Notes: generated by a model not told the origin, from the letters alone. 44,929 nt of DNA from Paracoccaceae bacterium (GCA_023259435.1 JALRHZ010000007.1:1-44929), one strand, 5' to 3'; shown: positions 8,465-17,246, counted from the first letter of the stretch. Numbers and translations are program-made.

Positions 8465-9640
8465 ATGGACGAGATCGTAATACTTGACGGAACGCGCACG
8501 GCAATCGGAACATTCGGTGGTGCGTTGTCACAAAAAACACCTATCGACTTAGCGACTGTCGTGACCAAATCGGCTTTGGACAGGTCCGGCGTTGCTCCAG
8601 ACCAAATCGGTAACGTGGTATTTGGGCATGTGATAAACACCGAACCCAAAGATATGTATCTTAGCCGCGTTGCTGCAATGCAGGCAGAAGTTCCGAATAC
8701 GACGCCTGCAATGAATGTGAACCGCTTGTGTGGGTCTGGTGCCCAAGCCATTGTGTCGGCCACGCAGTCGTTAATGTTGGGTGACGCAGATTTTGCGGTT
8801 GCAGGTGGCGCAGAGTGTATGAGCCGGTCGCCTTATATTGTCCCAGGTCAACGCTGGGGGACCAAAATGGGCGATGTCCAAACACTTGATATGATGTTGG
8901 GTGCGTTGAATTGTCCGTTTGGAACGGGTCACATGGGGGTGACAGCGGAAAATGTTGCCGCCGAACATGGGATCACCCGCGATGACCAAGATCATTTTGC
9001 GTTGAGTAGCCAAACAAGGGCTGCGGCAGCAATTGCAGCTGGGTATTTTGAGACACAAATCACGCCCGTCGACGTCAAGGTCAAGCGGGATATGGTTGCG
9101 TTCAATCAGGACGAGCATCCCAAAGCCACAACCCAAGAGGCGTTAGGTGGGTTGCGGCCTGTGTTCCAAAAAGATGGAACTGTGACCGCGGGGAATGCCT
9201 CGGGTATCAATGACGGTGCGGCGGCGATTGTTTTGGCGCGTGCCTCGGCCGCGGAGAAAGCGGGTCTTTCGCCCAAAGCGAGGGTCTTGGGATATGCGCA
9301 TGCGGGTGTTCGCCCCGAAGTGATGGGGATTGGACCTATACCCGCTGTTCAAAATCTATTGGCGCGCACTGGGCTATCATTGTCTGATTTTGACGTGATC
9401 GAGTCTAATGAGGCGTTTGCGGCGCAGGCTATGGCGGTTAACAAAGAGTTGGGCCTTGATCCTGCGAAAGTGAACCCGAATGGCGGCGCGATCGCGCTGG
9501 GCCACCCTGTCGGAGCGACGGGGTGTATTATCACGGTCAAAGCCCTGTACGAATTAGAGCGCATCAATGGCAAAAAGGCCCTGATCACGATGTGCATTGG
9601 CGGCGGGCAGGGAATCGCACTCGCAATCGAACGACTTTAA
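8465..9640 (+). CDS. Acetyl-CoA acetyltransferase / beta-ketothiolase
   Basis: The 391-residue thiolase joins two acyl-CoAs or cleaves a beta-ketoacyl-CoA. It has the nucleophile Cys89 in NRLCGSGAQA, His347 in ALGHPVGATG and the second Cys377 in MCIGGGQG, as well as the NASGINDGAAA region near residue 244. The overall pattern fits the AtoB/PhaA/BktB branch. Whether it serves PHB synthesis, acetoacetyl-CoA breakdown or longer substrates cannot be decided; no phaB lies beside it. The start is ATG 8465, whose ribosome site is enclosed in the hairpin at 8439-8463. The histidine-kinase gene follows after 55 bases, again behind a hairpin. Confidence 0.95.
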   Translation: MDEIVILDGTRTAIGTFGGALSQKTPIDLATVVTKSALDRSGVAPDQIGNVVFGHVINTEPKDMYLSRVAAMQAEVPNTTPAMNVNRLCGSGAQAIVSATQSLMLGDADFAVAGGAECMSRSPYIVPGQRWGTKMGDVQTLDMMLGALNCPFGTGHMGVTAENVAAEHGITRDDQDHFALSSQTRAAAAIAAGYFETQITPVDVKVKRDMVAFNQDEHPKATTQEALGGLRPVFQKDGTVTAGNASGINDGAAAIVLARASAAEKAGLSPKARVLGYAHAGVRPEVMGIGPIPAVQNLLARTGLSLSDFDVIESNEAFAAQAMAVNKELGLDPAKVNPNGGAIALGHPVGATGCIITVKALYELERINGKKALITMCIGGGQGIALAIERL

Positions 9641-9654
9641 GCGCATTTTTACCA

Positions 9655-9689
9655 CCTCCGTCGCAGCATGGAATTACGTGTGACGGAGG
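9655..9689 (+). promoter_or_regulatory. Hairpin masking the histidine-kinase ribosome binding site
   Basis: CCTCCGTC (9655-9662) pairs perfectly with GACGGAGG (9682-9689) around a 19-base loop. The right arm contains GGAGG, the only good Shine-Dalgarno site for the downstream start at 9696, so an eight-pair stem would block translation. Confidence 0.6.
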
Positions 9690-9695
9690 ATGAAC

Positions 9696-11882
9696 ATGAC
9701 TTTGGCGGCAAAATTGGCCGAAGAGCGGCGCGCGCGACTGGTCGCCGAGCGTTTGCTTGAGCTTAAGCAAGCCGAGCTATATGCCGCAAATCGAAAACTT
9801 GGACGGCATGCGCGCGCTCTGAGCGAAGAGATCACGGAAACACGTGCCGAAATCAGTTCGGTCCGAAGTGAAAATGAAAAAGTTAAATCCGATCTTTCGG
9901 TTGCGACTGAAAAGATCCAGATTGTCGAGCAACGTCTCTGGCATTCGATTGAAACCATCCATGACGGCTTTGCGGTATTTGACATAAACAACGGATTGGT
10001 CATGGCCAATCACGCTTATATGACCGTGTTTGATGGGCTAGAGGAGGTACAGCCAGGGGTCCCTTATGCGCGCATCCTTCAACTTTTGACTGAGGAGGGG
10101 ATTGTCGACATTGGCGAGTTAAGCCCCGCTGATTGGCGGGCGAAAATGCTCTCGCGTTGGCAAAGCCCCGACCCCGAAGACACGATCATTCGGTTGTGGA
10201 ATGGTGAGTATATCAAAGTCATTGACCGCCGTGGCAATGGCGGTGATGTGATAACTTTGGCCCTAAATATTACCGAAACCGTGAATTACCAGAAAATTCT
10301 AGAAGAGGCCCATTTCAAGGCTGAAACTGCCAACCGCGCGAAATCCGCCTTTCTTGCCAATATGAGCCATGAGATAAGAACGCCAATGAACGGTGTGGTT
10401 GGCATGGCAGAATTGCTTAAAGAAACGCCACTTAGCGAAGAGCAACGATTGTTCGTAGATACGATCAAAAGCTCGGGCGAAGCGCTATTGGTGATAATTA
10501 ACGACGTTTTAGATTACTCAAAAATCGAAGCAGAAAAGCTTGTCCTGCATCCCGAACCCTTTGATCTTGAACATTGTATTCATGAGATCATGGTCATGCT
10601 GCAAACCTCGGCGCGGCAAAAGGGTCTTGAGTTGTTAATTGATTATGACATTTTTTTACCCAGCACATTTATTGGAGATCCAGGGCGTATTCGCCAAATA
10701 TTGACGAACCTTATTGGCAATGCTCTGAAATTCACGTTGAAGGGTCATGTCGCTGTTCGCGTGGTCGGAATAGAAGAAAGCGACGGTCATTTTGACCTTC
10801 ATATTTCGATTGAGGACACTGGTATTGGAATTCCTGAGGAAAAAATCGGTCACATCTTTGGCGAATTTAATCAGGTTGATGATGCGCAGAACCGACGGTT
10901 TGAGGGAACGGGCCTAGGTCTCGCCATTTCACAGCGTCTTGTCTCAATGATGCAAGGCGAAATTTGGGTAACATCTGAGGTCAATGTTGGAACCTGTTTT
11001 GGGATCAAGATTAGACTACAAAGTGCTGATAGCCCAGACAACTCGGTGCCTGCCCTGCGGGGGCGGTATCGTCACGCGCTGCTGTTAGAGCGCTCTGTTG
11101 CGATCCGTGACATTTTGGAAAAACAGTTAAAAGCCTATGGTATAAAGGTAACGATCTGTGACACGCCGAGCGACGCCTTAGAGCAATGTGATAAGAGTGT
11201 CGATCTTGTTGTGTCGACACGGACGATGCCGGAAATGGATGGGTTTGAGCTTGTTGAGCGGCTGCATGGGGCGGGGTTTGAGCTGACTTATATCATTACA
11301 GACGCGACAACTGCGGATAAAGATCAGGATCCCGTTGGGCATTTGGTGCAGGCGACCTTGCAAAAACCGTTTTCGCACAGAGCGTTTTTACAGGCCTTAT
11401 CCTTGCCCTTGACTGATGCGCCAGAGGCTGCGACTGCACCGGTTGTTGTGTCTACGCCCGACACGGATCGGAAAATGTGCGTTCTGGCGGCTGAGGATAA
11501 CAAAACCAACCAACTGGTGTTGCGCAAGATGGTTGCCGGTCTGAATATTGATTTGCACTTTGCTAATAATGGTCTCGAGGCTGTTGAGTTATTTGAATCC
11601 GTACAACCAGATCTCGTTTTCATGGATATCTCTATGCCGATAATGGACGGCAAAGAGGCGACTAAAAAAATTCGGGAAATCGAGGCGGGGTATAGGCGCA
11701 CACCTATCGTTGCTCTGACGGCGCATGCCATGTCAGGGGACAAAGATGAAATTCTATCTGTGGGATTGGATTACTATCTGCCAAAACCACTGCGCAAACA
11801 GGCATTGATTGACAAAATCATTGAAAAACAACCGCCTGGGGTTGCAAATCTAAGCCAAGATACAGTGCAAAAAGCAGGATAA
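9696..11882 (+). CDS. Hybrid sensor histidine kinase with two receiver domains
   Basis: This 728-residue signalling kinase has no transmembrane segment or signal peptide. In order it shows an N-terminal coiled coil (about 1-80), a PAS-like sensor (about 82-195), a HisKA domain with phospho-His225 in ANMSHEIRTPMNG, an HATPase domain with NLIGNALKFT, DTGIGIP and GTGLGLAIS, a degenerate receiver (about 455-575) and a C-terminal receiver (about 596-715) with the phospho-Asp near 644 in VFMDISMPIMDG and the KP of YLPKPL. The first receiver has T where the phosphorylated Asp should be (VVSTRTMPEMDG). I chose 9696 over 9690 because GGAGG at 9685-9689 directly abuts the earlier ATG. The signal and the output partner are unknown. 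Confidence 0.9.
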   Translation: MTLAAKLAEERRARLVAERLLELKQAELYAANRKLGRHARALSEEITETRAEISSVRSENEKVKSDLSVATEKIQIVEQRLWHSIETIHDGFAVFDINNGLVMANHAYMTVFDGLEEVQPGVPYARILQLLTEEGIVDIGELSPADWRAKMLSRWQSPDPEDTIIRLWNGEYIKVIDRRGNGGDVITLALNITETVNYQKILEEAHFKAETANRAKSAFLANMSHEIRTPMNGVVGMAELLKETPLSEEQRLFVDTIKSSGEALLVIINDVLDYSKIEAEKLVLHPEPFDLEHCIHEIMVMLQTSARQKGLELLIDYDIFLPSTFIGDPGRIRQILTNLIGNALKFTLKGHVAVRVVGIEESDGHFDLHISIEDTGIGIPEEKIGHIFGEFNQVDDAQNRRFEGTGLGLAISQRLVSMMQGEIWVTSEVNVGTCFGIKIRLQSADSPDNSVPALRGRYRHALLLERSVAIRDILEKQLKAYGIKVTICDTPSDALEQCDKSVDLVVSTRTMPEMDGFELVERLHGAGFELTYIITDATTADKDQDPVGHLVQATLQKPFSHRAFLQALSLPLTDAPEAATAPVVVSTPDTDRKMCVLAAEDNKTNQLVLRKMVAGLNIDLHFANNGLEAVELFESVQPDLVFMDISMPIMDGKEATKKIREIEAGYRRTPIVALTAHAMSGDKDEILSVGLDYYLPKPLRKQALIDKIIEKQPPGVANLSQDTVQKAG

Positions 11883-11907
11883 TTTGGGGGCTATACGCCC
11901 CCAAATT
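11881..11907. terminator. Bidirectional terminator between kinase gene and kpsE
   Basis: AATTTGGGGGC (11881-11891) pairs with GCCCCCAAATT (11897-11907) around TATAC, eleven pairs with A/T flanks. It overlaps the kinase stop codon and lies six bases past the convergent kpsE stop, so it can serve both strands. Confidence 0.8.
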
Positions 11908-11912
11908 TTGTA

Positions 11913-13511
11913 TTAGCTCATTTGCTCGCGCAGGATAGAGGCGGTGATTGAGATCATCAAATAAATGCCTGCAAAGATTAGAAAGGCCAAAATCGTGTCT
12001 TCAAACGCGCGAGGATAGGATGCTGATTGCGCTGCAATCGGCTCATTCGTCCGCGCAAGATAGCGAGTTTGCGAATTTGCTTCAGCCTGAGTTGCGCGCA
12101 GTGTTTCAAGTGCACCTTGAAGCATTGCATCACGGGTCCCAAGGTCGGCCTGTGCGATTTGAATGCGGCTGACTAGTTCTGCCAATGTCATGCCGTTTTC
12201 CATCGGCTCTTGCATTTTTCGCTCGGACTCGGCCTTGGCTGCATTTAGGCGCTCAATGTCTGCTCTTACTCCATTGACCCGACTTTCGTTTGGTCGCGCG
12301 TTATCCAGCAGCGCCTCAAGCTGAAGCTCTTTTTCAATAATTTGCTGATCAAGTGTTGATACCTGTTGCCGTAAGCTTCCTGCATAGGCCTCTGGGTCAA
12401 GCAAGGTCGTTTGTTGCAATTGAACAAGCGCTTCTTGTGCATCTCGTCGGGCTTGTTCTGCCTCTTCAAAAGCCGCTCTTGCATCGGCCACTTGGTTTTC
12501 GCGCTTTTCCTTGGACAGGCTTTCAACCTTTTCCTCTGCATAGTTTCCAAGAGCTTGGGAAAATTTTACACTTTCCTGCGGATCTGCGGTGATAACTTCG
12601 AGGTTGATAAGGCCCTCTGTCGGATCATAGCCAATCTTGACGTGTTTGTTATATAGCTTATGCGCATCTTCTAGTGTGGCATCTTGGGCCAATCGTTGAA
12701 GCGGATCTAGACTATCTTGTTTAAAATGCGCCATATATCCGACTTCCTCATCAAGGCGCACCAAGGCTTCTTTGGATTTCAGATAAGTTTGGACCGCTAC
12801 CGCGTCTTGGGTCGAGGCCAAACCCGTGCCGGCAAAAAGCCCACCCATACCACCGCCGCCACCACCGCTATCTGCGGTGATGATTTGAAACGCTGACTTG
12901 GACGAATACATGGGCGTTGCTATGGTGAAAAAGTAGATACCGGCCGCCAAAGTTGGTAAAAACACAAATAGGCTGAGACGGGCCAGCAGCATGACAATGT
13001 TTCTGCGACGGCGCCGCGCAAGATCACGCTGAATTTGCATAATTTCTTTTGCGCGCTCTGCCGCTGCCTGTGCTGGATCTGGTCCGGCTTGTCCTGCTGG
13101 TACTTTGACGGGATCTATTTTCGCCGGTAACTGAGTTGGGCTATGGCCGCCCGATTGTTCCGTCGCCATTTCCAACATTGAAGACCGCTGAAACGGATCA
13201 ATTCCTTTTGCACGTAGCTGCTGCACCGCATCATAATCTGACGTAAATGCAAGGCCATGTTTCTGAGCAACACGCCGCGCCATACGAAGCTGACGCGCTG
13301 TGAGACCAGATTGATCCTGATCTTGTGTCGTTTGTTGCGTAGCCTGTTGCTGTGGCTGAGGGCGTGCTTGCGGCTTGGTTGGTGTCACTGGTTGTGCCTG
13401 CTTGGGTTCGGACGCTTGTGGTACGGACTGCGCGGCAGCTGTCTCTGGCTGTTTTGGTTTGATTTGCGGGGCGCGCAAACGAAACCTATTGGCTTTGGGT
13501 TTGGTAGTCAT
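11913..13511 (-). CDS. kpsE: Capsule polysaccharide export inner-membrane protein (KpsE/BexC type)
   Basis: The 532-residue protein fits the polysaccharide co-polymerase/export family that links an ABC capsule exporter to the outer-membrane channel. It has a membrane segment at about 172-195 (LARLSLFVFLPTLAAGIYFF), the family motif SKSAFQI just after it, a long periplasmic coiled coil (about 330-470) and a second membrane segment near the C-terminus (ILAFLIFAGIYLMI). The cytoplasmic N-terminus is unusually long, about 170 residues, with a Gln/Pro-rich stretch (18-68) and a conserved-looking block LRMARRVAQKHGLAFTSDYD. It overlaps kpsT by 26 bases. The channel protein (KpsD/Wza) is not in the window. 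Confidence 0.88.
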   Translation of the reverse strand: MTTKPKANRFRLRAPQIKPKQPETAAAQSVPQASEPKQAQPVTPTKPQARPQPQQQATQQTTQDQDQSGLTARQLRMARRVAQKHGLAFTSDYDAVQQLRAKGIDPFQRSSMLEMATEQSGGHSPTQLPAKIDPVKVPAGQAGPDPAQAAAERAKEIMQIQRDLARRRRRNIVMLLARLSLFVFLPTLAAGIYFFTIATPMYSSKSAFQIITADSGGGGGGMGGLFAGTGLASTQDAVAVQTYLKSKEALVRLDEEVGYMAHFKQDSLDPLQRLAQDATLEDAHKLYNKHVKIGYDPTEGLINLEVITADPQESVKFSQALGNYAEEKVESLSKEKRENQVADARAAFEEAEQARRDAQEALVQLQQTTLLDPEAYAGSLRQQVSTLDQQIIEKELQLEALLDNARPNESRVNGVRADIERLNAAKAESERKMQEPMENGMTLAELVSRIQIAQADLGTRDAMLQGALETLRATQAEANSQTRYLARTNEPIAAQSASYPRAFEDTILAFLIFAGIYLMISITASILREQMS

Positions 13512-14148
13512 AGAGCTGCTTTGCTTCCTCTAGGCTGTCGAACATGAACAATTGTCCTTGCAATAATACAGCCGCTTTTTGTGCGTATTTTTCCAACGTA
13601 TCGGCCTGATGTGATACGATGATCGTTGTTGTTGTCCTAAGCCGTTCCGCCAATATGGACCCTGCTTTTTTATTAAACTCGACATCTGTTGTGCTTGGCA
13701 TGCCTTCGTCAATTAAATACATATCAAAATCTAACGCCAACATCAGCGAAAAAGTGAATCTCGCTTTCATACCCTGTGAATATGTATTCAACGGTTGGTC
13801 AAAATATTCCTCTAAACCGCACAACCATCTGCAATACGCCTCGACGTAATCGGGGTCTAAGCCGTACAATTCCGCGATATATCGAGAGTTTTCGCGCGCA
13901 GTGTGTTTGGGAACGACGCCCCCCATGAATCCCAATGGGAACGAAACTTTACAGTTGCGATAGATGTTGCCTTCATCCGCTTTTTCAAGCCCAGCCATCA
14001 TCTTGATCAACGTGGTCTTGCCCGTCCCATTCGGCGCCAGAATGCCCAAGGACTGTCCCAGTTCAACTTTGAAAGAGACTTGATCCAATATGATCTTGCG
14101 GCGTGTGCCGGTCCAGAAAGATTTGCTAACGTTTTCGAATTCTAACAT
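13486..14148 (-). CDS. kpsT: Capsule polysaccharide ABC exporter, ATP-binding protein
   Basis: KpsT hydrolyses ATP to drive lipid-linked capsule polysaccharide through the KpsM channel. The 220-residue protein has Walker A (APNGTGKTT, near 38-46), the ABC signature region YSQGMKARFTFSL, Walker B with MYLIDEGM, and the switch His in IVSHQ. I chose ATG at 14148, giving the family-typical MLEFENVSKSF start; an upstream TTG at 14184 would add twelve residues. kpsE follows with a 26-base overlap. The matching permease gene is not next to it but about 20 kb away at 34825. Confidence 0.9.
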   Translation of the reverse strand: MLEFENVSKSFWTGTRRKIILDQVSFKVELGQSLGILAPNGTGKTTLIKMMAGLEKADEGNIYRNCKVSFPLGFMGGVVPKHTARENSRYIAELYGLDPDYVEAYCRWLCGLEEYFDQPLNTYSQGMKARFTFSLMLALDFDMYLIDEGMPSTTDVEFNKKAGSILAERLRTTTTIIVSHQADTLEKYAQKAAVLLQGQLFMFDSLEEAKQLYDYQTQSQ

Positions 14149-14255
14149 AGGGTCACTTGTACTACCGCTTGCCACATATCGCAAAAGCGTAAAGATTTAT
14201 TGTTCGAGTACTGTGCAAATATGGTGACAATTAGACAATACAGAATTGCTAACAC

Positions 14256-14281
14256 AAAAAAAACCGGCCAAAGATGGCCGG
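14256..14281 (-). terminator. Rho-independent terminator of nhaA
   Basis: On the minus strand TGGCCGG/CCGGCCA arms (14275-14281 with 14264-14270) form a seven-pair stem with a four-base loop, followed by eight U (14263-14256). It lies 22 bases after the nhaA stop. Confidence 0.85.
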
Positions 14282-14303
14282 CTTTCAAATAAAATTAAGT
14301 GTA

Positions 14304-15551
14304 TCAAAGTTCTTTTTTCTGAACTTTGGTGAGTTTGCCGGCCACAATCGAAATCACGGCTGCAGCAAAGCTAAACAAGGCACCCATTTTTGCGGCATCT
14401 TGTGTTGGTCCAGCTTCAAACGCAACTGAGGCGACAAACAGCGATACGGTAAAACCAATCGCGGCAATACAACCGATCACAAATAGGTCGATAATGCGCA
14501 TCCCTTCCGGTATTCCCAATCTCATTGGGACCGCACCGATCCAGCCAAATAGCAAAATGCCGATAGGTTTACCAATAATCAGACCTGCGAGAACCAACCA
14601 AGTCGCATCACCCATCGCAGAAAATTCAACACCAGCATTCGCCAAGCCAAAGAAGAACAGGATGATTTCCACAGGGTGCTTCAACGCATGTTCAATGGTG
14701 TTGAGTAAATCATGCAAATGCTGTTCTGCTTCGTTAAAGATACCAAATGCGCGATCTGCGTGTGGAATGGCAGGAACAATTGGCAATAGACCCAATGCAG
14801 GATGCAAACCTGACCGCATAAAGCCGTACCAACTTACGCAGGCTGCGATCAAATATGGAAGAAAACTTAGGTTTTTGCGAACCCATGTTGAATTCGGACG
14901 CAATTGGTTGCCACGATCAAGATAGCGAGGGAACCAGTTGAACAGGATATAGACTGCTGCCGCAGCTCCGAATGATGCAAGCAACCACTCAGGTGCGAGG
15001 TCGCCAGAAGGATAGAAAACCGCCAAAATGATCAATCCCGCAGCATCGTCTGCAATGGCAAGCAATAGAAGGAACCGAACGGCAGGGTGACCTGCGCCAA
15101 ACACAATACGCCCGACAAGATACGAGAATGCAATATCGGTTGCGGTCGGAATGGCCCACCCATTTGCAACGGCATCATACGTGTCAGAGCCCATGATCAT
15201 GGCAAGGCCCAAGTACACCGCGATAGGACCGAACATGCCACCTGCGGTCGCAAACAATGGTGTCGCCGCTTTCTTTCCGCGCAGAGAGCCGTCTTTTAGG
15301 ATAATCGCTTCCCACACCTCTTTTGCGGCAATGGCAAAGAATAGGGCCATACCAATGTCGTTGATCAGGTAATGAAGTGTCAACGTGCGGTGACCATCAT
15401 GCAAATGGCCAATTGGGGCGTGATCCCAAATGACGAATTCAACAAAGTGGTGGTAACTGTCGGGGTTGGTATTTGCCCATCCAAGAGCAATCAATGCCCC
15501 GAAGATAAGCAAGAGTGAATAGTTTGTCAGAAAATTCCAAACTCTATACAT
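14304..15551 (-). CDS. nhaA: Na+/H+ antiporter NhaA
   Basis: NhaA swaps internal Na+ or Li+ for external protons and helps set internal pH and salt tolerance, fitting a marine cell. The 415-residue membrane protein has about eleven or twelve hydrophobic segments. The ion-binding aspartate pair is visible in LLAIADDAAGLI (equivalent to D163/D164 of the E. coli protein), and the discontinuous helix region AIPTATDIAFS is present. The length is slightly above the usual 390 or so. Start ATG 15551 follows AGAGGA. A 164-base leader with two adjoining stems precedes it and a strong terminator follows, so it is its own transcription unit. Confidence 0.95.
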   Translation of the reverse strand: MYRVWNFLTNYSLLLIFGALIALGWANTNPDSYHHFVEFVIWDHAPIGHLHDGHRTLTLHYLINDIGMALFFAIAAKEVWEAIILKDGSLRGKKAATPLFATAGGMFGPIAVYLGLAMIMGSDTYDAVANGWAIPTATDIAFSYLVGRIVFGAGHPAVRFLLLLAIADDAAGLIILAVFYPSGDLAPEWLLASFGAAAAVYILFNWFPRYLDRGNQLRPNSTWVRKNLSFLPYLIAACVSWYGFMRSGLHPALGLLPIVPAIPHADRAFGIFNEAEQHLHDLLNTIEHALKHPVEIILFFFGLANAGVEFSAMGDATWLVLAGLIIGKPIGILLFGWIGAVPMRLGIPEGMRIIDLFVIGCIAAIGFTVSLFVASVAFEAGPTQDAAKMGALFSFAAAVISIVAGKLTKVQKKEL

Positions 15552-15570
15552 TTTAATCCTCTCTTGTCCT

Positions 15571-15646
15571 GCATTCAGAGTTCACTGTATGCGGGAATGC
15601 GTATCCGAATTCAACCTCAACGGCATTTCGTAGTTGCGTTGGATAC
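15571..15646 (-). promoter_or_regulatory. Structured 5' leader of nhaA
   Basis: On the minus strand, GTATCC (15646-15641) pairs with GGATAC (15606-15601), and directly after it GCATTC (15600-15595) pairs with GAATGC (15576-15571), eight bases before the AGAGGA ribosome site. Two abutting stems in a long leader suggest an RNA element. Lithium-responsive nhaA leader classes are known; membership was not tested. Confidence 0.4.
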
Positions 15647-15715
15647 GGTGGTTGCGTGTTTGTATTTATCGGCGGAATGTAAAGCGGTGTTAATAATAAG
15701 GACAGAAATTAAGGA

Positions 15716-16159
15716 CTAATCCGTTTTTTCTAAGGTTTGTCGTATCTCTCGCAAAACCGGTAGGGCTGTGCGTATCCGCTCTTCTCCGACAGTTGAAAGA
15801 ATACTTGCCAAATCAGGGATCACGGTAGCCAAGGCAAATTCGCGTGCTTTGCGACCTGCTGGGGTGATCGCAATCAGTTTGCGTCGCGCATCGTTCCAAT
15901 CGGGGCTGATATGGATATATCCCGCGACATCAAGCCGATTAAGTGTATTCGTCATCGCCCCGCGCGTGACATGAAAAAGGCGTGCAAGCTGAGCCGGAGT
16001 GCGCTCTTCTCCGACATAGGCAAGGTGATTCAGAACGGAAAAATGAGACAACTCCATTCCTTTTGGAAGGGCTTTGGTCAATCGCAATCTAAGCAGCTGA
16101 TCTGCCATTAACAGCTCACTCACAAGCGAAATAGACAAAGATTGGTTTTCTTGTTTCAC
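15716..16159 (-). CDS. MarR-family transcriptional regulator
   Basis: The 147-residue protein is a winged-helix MarR repressor. The DNA-recognition helix and wing are visible in VTRGAMTNTLNRLDVAGYI followed by DWNDARRKLIAITPAGR, with helical dimerisation segments at both ends. Its GTG start at 16159 overlaps the stop of the upstream nitrilase-family gene (GTGA), so it is the last gene of a grxC-amidase-marR unit. Its targets and ligand are unknown. nhaA lies downstream on the same strand but has its own leader. Confidence 0.9.
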   Translation of the reverse strand: MKQENQSLSISLVSELLMADQLLRLRLTKALPKGMELSHFSVLNHLAYVGEERTPAQLARLFHVTRGAMTNTLNRLDVAGYIHISPDWNDARRKLIAITPAGRKAREFALATVIPDLASILSTVGEERIRTALPVLREIRQTLEKTD

Positions 16160-16992
16160 CTAATAGGCCCGTCAAACTGCCGTTCATTCAAAAGTGATGG
16201 CACACGTTCTCGAGCCACCTTTACCCTGCTAAGGTCCAGATCTGCATAGCAAATTCCTATGTCCGCTTCTAGCCCTGATAACACGTCGCCCCATGGGGAA
16301 ATGATCATACTATGGCCATATGTTGCGCGCGGGTCGCTATTTTGTTGTGCGTGCGTTCCGGTTTGGGCAGCGGCGATCACATAGCATCCGTTTTCAATTG
16401 CGCGGGCACGCAACAATACGTCCCAGTGTGCCTGCCCTGTTGTAACTGAAAAGGCCGCCGGCACTGTTAGGATGTCCGCCCCATGATGTGCCAGTCTGCG
16501 GTACAGGTGGGGAAAGCGTACGTCGTAGCAAATGCTAAGACCAATGTTCCCAACGGGAGTTTCAGACAACACTGCGCTATCTCCCGGAGCATAGCCACTA
16601 CTTTCATGATAGGTTTCGGTGTCTGACAAAGCGACATCAAACATATGAATTTTGTCATAGGTATTGATGATGTCGCCGTCGGGGCCAATGACAAAACTCC
16701 GATTTACAAAGCGCGTGTCAGTCTCGCTTTTTAAGGCGAGGGACCCAATAACCACTGTGACCGAAAGCTCTTTGCACAGCTTGCGAATTGCCAATAGGGT
16801 GGGGTCTCGGTCTTGGGTTGTTAGAACCGCACTTTGATGCGCACGCGAGGTCGAGACACAATTTGTGACCTCTGGCGTGACGATGAGCGAGGCATTATTT
16901 GCTGCGGCCTCAGTGATAAGGCTGCAAGTTGCCTCTAGATTGTCTAACGGAGTGTCCGAAGAACAAAGCTGAATCGCTGCTGCACGGATCAT
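16156..16992 (-). CDS. Carbon-nitrogen hydrolase (nitrilase superfamily, Nit1/2-like)
   Basis: This 278-residue enzyme belongs to the nitrilase superfamily, which hydrolyses amide or nitrile bonds. The catalytic triad is visible: Glu in VTPEVTN (near residue 42), Lys in YDKIHMFDV (near residue 112) and Cys in SICYDVRFPHLYR (near residue 153). The motifs and neighbours resemble the Nit branch, some members of which repair deaminated glutathione; its place next to grxC makes a glutathione link plausible, though this is inference. It overlaps grxC and marR by four bases each. Confidence 0.88.
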   Translation of the reverse strand: MIRAAAIQLCSSDTPLDNLEATCSLITEAAANNASLIVTPEVTNCVSTSRAHQSAVLTTQDRDPTLLAIRKLCKELSVTVVIGSLALKSETDTRFVNRSFVIGPDGDIINTYDKIHMFDVALSDTETYHESSGYAPGDSAVLSETPVGNIGLSICYDVRFPHLYRRLAHHGADILTVPAAFSVTTGQAHWDVLLRARAIENGCYVIAAAQTGTHAQQNSDPRATYGHSMIISPWGDVLSGLEADIGICYADLDLSRVKVARERVPSLLNERQFDGPIR

Positions 16993-17246
16993 GCTCGCAA
17001 AATCGGATCTAATTTTCCCATACGATCAAGCGCATACAGGTCATCGCATCCGCCGATGTGTGCGTCATTGATAAAGATTTGTGGAACTGTACGTGATCCA
17101 TTCGCGCGTTTGATCATTTCCGGTTTGCGTTCGGGATCCGCCAAAACGTTGATCTCCGAAAATGAGACGCCTTTTTGGTTCAATAGACGCTTTGCGGCGT
17201 GACAGAAGCCGCAAATCGGAGTCGTGTATATTTCAATAAGTGCCAT
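16989..17246 (-). CDS. grxC: Glutaredoxin 3
   Basis: GrxC is a small glutathione-dependent thiol-disulfide reductase of the cytoplasm. The 85-residue protein has the active site CGFC in TTPICGFCHAAKRLL (near residue 12) and the glutathione-binding segments SRTVPQIFI (cis-Pro) and GGCDDLYAL. It begins a tightly coupled minus-strand set with the nitrilase-family gene and marR; comF lies 32 bases upstream and may share its transcript. Confidence 0.95.
   Translation of the reverse strand: MALIEIYTTPICGFCHAAKRLLNQKGVSFSEINVLADPERKPEMIKRANGSRTVPQIFINDAHIGGCDDLYALDRMGKLDPILRA

Noticed and set aside
8430-8480. A 16-codon frame starting at ATG 8430 that runs through the thiolase hairpin and past its ATG.
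   Set aside because: No ribosome site and no protein features; it is a by-product of the hairpin sequence, though its translation would disturb the stem.
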